Shown here piece after piece: positions 61,947 through 64,000 of a stretch of DNA of 64,000 nt. Source of the DNA: Purshia tridentata (lineage: Eukaryota > Streptophyta > Magnoliopsida > Rosales > Rosaceae); assembly GCA_003254885.1 (NCBI GenBank), contig QANT01008355.1, positions 1-64,000 on the forward strand, given 5' to 3'. Position 1 is the first letter of the stretch; every line of letters begins with the position of its first letter. The position numbers and the translations under genes were made by a program. A model generated the notes under the pieces. It did not search any database, was not told where the DNA came from, and was given only the letters and a program-made list of their open reading frames with translations.

Positions 61947-63131
61947 ATGCGTTTGGTGAAATTCACCAACTGGGTCTCTCTCTTCTTTCTGGGTTTTGCC
62001 TTCGTCTACTACTTTTACACAGACCAATTTGCTTTTTCTCGCATTATGGCTGAAGAAAGTTCCAAATCTATATACGAATTCACTGTCAAGGTATTGGGTT
62101 TTCTTTATCTTTTTGTTTTTTTTTGTTTTATATTACTTATGTGGGTCTTCTCTGTTTTTGAGTGCACAGTTGTTTGTTTATGTTTCTGTATCAGTTTTCT
62201 CTGCATATAACTACAGTATCAAATTTTGTTATTCTGGTCTTTTAATTTTTGGAGTTCCGATAGTTTATCTGAAATATTATTTTGTAAAGTCCTCTTGCTA
62301 GATTTCACTCACGAATCATGGGCTGGGTAATTCAAGAGTGGATAGTTCTATTTGCACAAAGGAAAAAAAAAAAAAAAAAAACTCTAGACACCAGATTGCT
62401 TTAAAGGTTCCTTTCAACTTTTCCATTTTACCCGTTAATTAATTTTTATTTATTTAATTTTCACATCTAAAAATTACAAAGATTTATGTTTATTTATTTT
62501 TGTTACATTTTCGTTACTTGTCCTAAGTCTATTCTGGTTTCCCACTCTCCCCTCACCACTAGAGCTTTTAGTTTTTTTAATTTTTTGTTTTTTTTTTAAA
62601 CACAGGCTGGTTTGGCCAGATCAAGTCATGGCAGCATGGCATGCTTGGGTTGGGGAGGTGGGGAAAGGAAGGGGAGAGAGAAAGGGATGAAGAGATAAAA
62701 AACAAACTTTTTTTATTTTTCTTATAATTCAGATAATTAAGTATAAAATGGAAATAAAAGTTTTTGGGGTGTGTTGAGCAAACCTTTGGGTGTAAATAGA
62801 ATTACCATTTAATAATTTAGTGATTTATTGCTGTATTTCATGGTTGTGCATCTTTTGGGGTTTATGAGAAAATAGAAGAAAACCAAAGAAAACTTTATCT
62901 GGTCAAAGCTCATATTGAAGGTTACTTGGTAGTGCCTCTTTTGTTCTCTGCTATGAATTTCTATTTTTCCATTATATTCTATGAAATGACTTCAGAATTT
63001 GCAGATTGAAAACTTATGTGAAATTAATTGGTATGCCATTGGATTTAATTGCAGGATATTCATGGAAATGATGTAAATCTGAGTGAATACAATGGGAAGG
63101 TTCTTCTGATTGTGAATGTTGCTTCAAAATG
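61947..63131 (+). CDS. Glutathione peroxidase (plant PHGPX type), 5' part, runs off the window
   Basis: Two coding exons are present: 61947-62090 and 63055-63131. The rest lies beyond 64000. The family reduces lipid and other peroxides, using thioredoxin in plants. Exon 1 gives a membrane anchor (SLFFLGFAFVYYFYT) and then MAEESSKSIYEFTVK; exon 2 gives DIHGNDVNLSEYNGKVLLIV and NVASK, then TG, the first two bases of the expected peroxidatic Cys codon (VASKCGLT in the family). Two starts are possible: the Met at 61947, giving an anchored form like Arabidopsis GPX3, or the Met at 62046, giving a form without the anchor. The intron after exon 2 contains transposon DNA. Confidence 0.88.
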
Positions 63132-63218
63132 GTAATTAACTTGATTTGTTGTGAGAATGAATTTCTTGACGTTCATCTTCTATTTCATGTTAATGCGGGC
63201 ATTTGATGCTATTTTTCC

Positions 63219-63382
63219 CAACACTTTTTCCCAACTAATACATTGGACATTATAAGAAAAAAAAATAAAAAACTAAGAAAGAAAATGATAAACCCTGTCG
63301 AATCAATTGATACCACATAAGNAGAAAATGATAAACCCTGTCAAATCAATTGATACCACATAAGTTGGGAAAAAAGTGTTAG
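63219..63382. mobile_element. Small MITE-like inverted repeat with a tandem duplication, in GPX intron 2
   Basis: The outer parts, cccaacactttttcccaac (63219-63237) and gttgggaaaaaagtgttagg (from 63364), are reverse complements. Inside, a 43-base unit (aaaatgataaaccctgtcRaa) is present twice, from 63282 and 63325, with one ambiguous base between. No target duplication was established. Confidence 0.6.
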
Positions 63383-63769
63383 GACAAACAAAATTTTCCT
63401 TTGTGTGCTGCTTTGAATTAATTGATGACAAATTTGGTTAAATACAAGTATGGAAATTAATGAAACAAATCTTACGGTCTAAACATTTATCGGCCTTTTC
63501 GTGTGGATCATTGATAGGTATCTTGAACTTTTGCCTCATTTGCTGGACATAATTATGGGGGAATCAAGAGTGCCGTAAATAATATATATATATATATTTT
63601 TTTTTCTATTGGTGCAATATAATGGATATATTAGTACTTGCAAAAATTTTATTTTTGAGAAGCTATGTTATGCTTGTAACACAACAGGAGCAATGGCTAA
63701 TTTCAAAAAAGTCCTTCATTAAATATGATTCCAAATGGTTAAATGATGACAAAATATGGGTGGGTGGGG

Positions 63770-64000
63770 GGTGGGGGGGAATGGGGGTGGTGGAAGATGA
63801 AAGGCTGATTGAGGCAGAGATTATTAGTTTTTTTGAGATATTATATTCTAGTAATGGAAGGGTTATTTTTTAAAAATTTAGGGGTTGGAGTGGAGTTCCC
63901 TACCTCCTCAAAAAGCTCTCTAGCTGCTGGAGAACCATTTGAAGAAGAGGTTACAATAAGGATAAATCTCCTGGTCTAGATGGTTATACAGTAATACTTT
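63770..64000 (+). mobile_element. LINE (L1-type) fragment in GPX intron 2, continues past the window
   Basis: Plus-strand text in shifting frames matches the link between endonuclease and reverse transcriptase of plant L1 elements: EDERLIEAEIISFFEILYSS near 63790-63860, then AGEPFEEE-like text, and KSPGLDGYTV at the very end, the start of the RT domain (family: DKAPGPDGF). At least two frame changes are needed to read through, so it is probably decayed. The upstream limit is uncertain. Confidence 0.6.

Overview
The window looks like nuclear DNA of a core eudicot plant. Genes have short GT-AG introns, intergenic DNA is AT-rich and full of transposons, and all recognisable genes are plant families. 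The P450, chitinase and repeat styles suggest a woody Rosaceae species (Prunus-like), but that is inference; no species marker is present. A few N bases (near 189, 2909, 5614, 63321) mark uncertain sequence.

Left third (1-31 kb), gene-bearing. Two tandem class I chitinase genes lie on the minus strand (2998-5147 and 7334-8775) and share a proximal promoter block with a W-box; the first has a solo LTR in intron 1. Next come a single-exon DUF868 gene (11578-12549, +), a seven-exon gene for a prune-type DHH/DHHA2-like protein with a long disordered N-terminus (14248-17252, -), a NAR2/NRT3 nitrate-transport accessory gene (20684-21467, +), a single-exon Mn-dependent ADP-ribose/CDP-alcohol diphosphatase-like gene (22745-23719, -) and a seven-exon plastid quinolinate synthase gene with fused SufE domain (26539-29991, -). 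Between them lie two TIR transposons (10322-11229; 17493-18628 with a 9-bp target duplication) and a long hairpin (19551-19860).

Middle (32-42 kb): five CYP71-type cytochrome P450 copies, all on the minus strand. Every copy carries at least one disabling change as sequenced, from one missing base (copy B) to exon loss and loss of the heme-ligand Cys (copies A and E). The block reads as a decaying tandem array.

Right third (42-64 kb): transposon-rich. A young, nearly whole Ty1/copia element (42463-47381) sits directly before a broken N-terminal fragment of LHCB6 (CP24). A mosaic follows, with a minisatellite of self-complementary units (48856-49182) and a fragment of an ANTH clathrin-assembly gene (49732-49869). 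Then comes a broken Ty3/gypsy element (about 52.6-60 kb) split by an LTR-type insertion that itself carries another (52962-55403 containing 54395-54929), and by a third LTR-type insertion (57341-59555); all three have clear 5-bp target duplications. A second copia remnant follows. The window ends in the first two coding exons of a membrane-anchored glutathione peroxidase gene whose second intron holds a small MITE-like repeat and the start of a LINE.

The functional genes concern defence (chitinases), nitrate uptake (NAR2), nucleotide and NAD metabolism (diphosphatase, quinolinate synthase) and redox protection (GPX). They are separate plant genes, not an operon-like system. No clearly new multi-gene system was found; the best leads are the P450 graveyard, the palindromic minisatellite, the gene-fragment mosaic and the divergent DHH protein.
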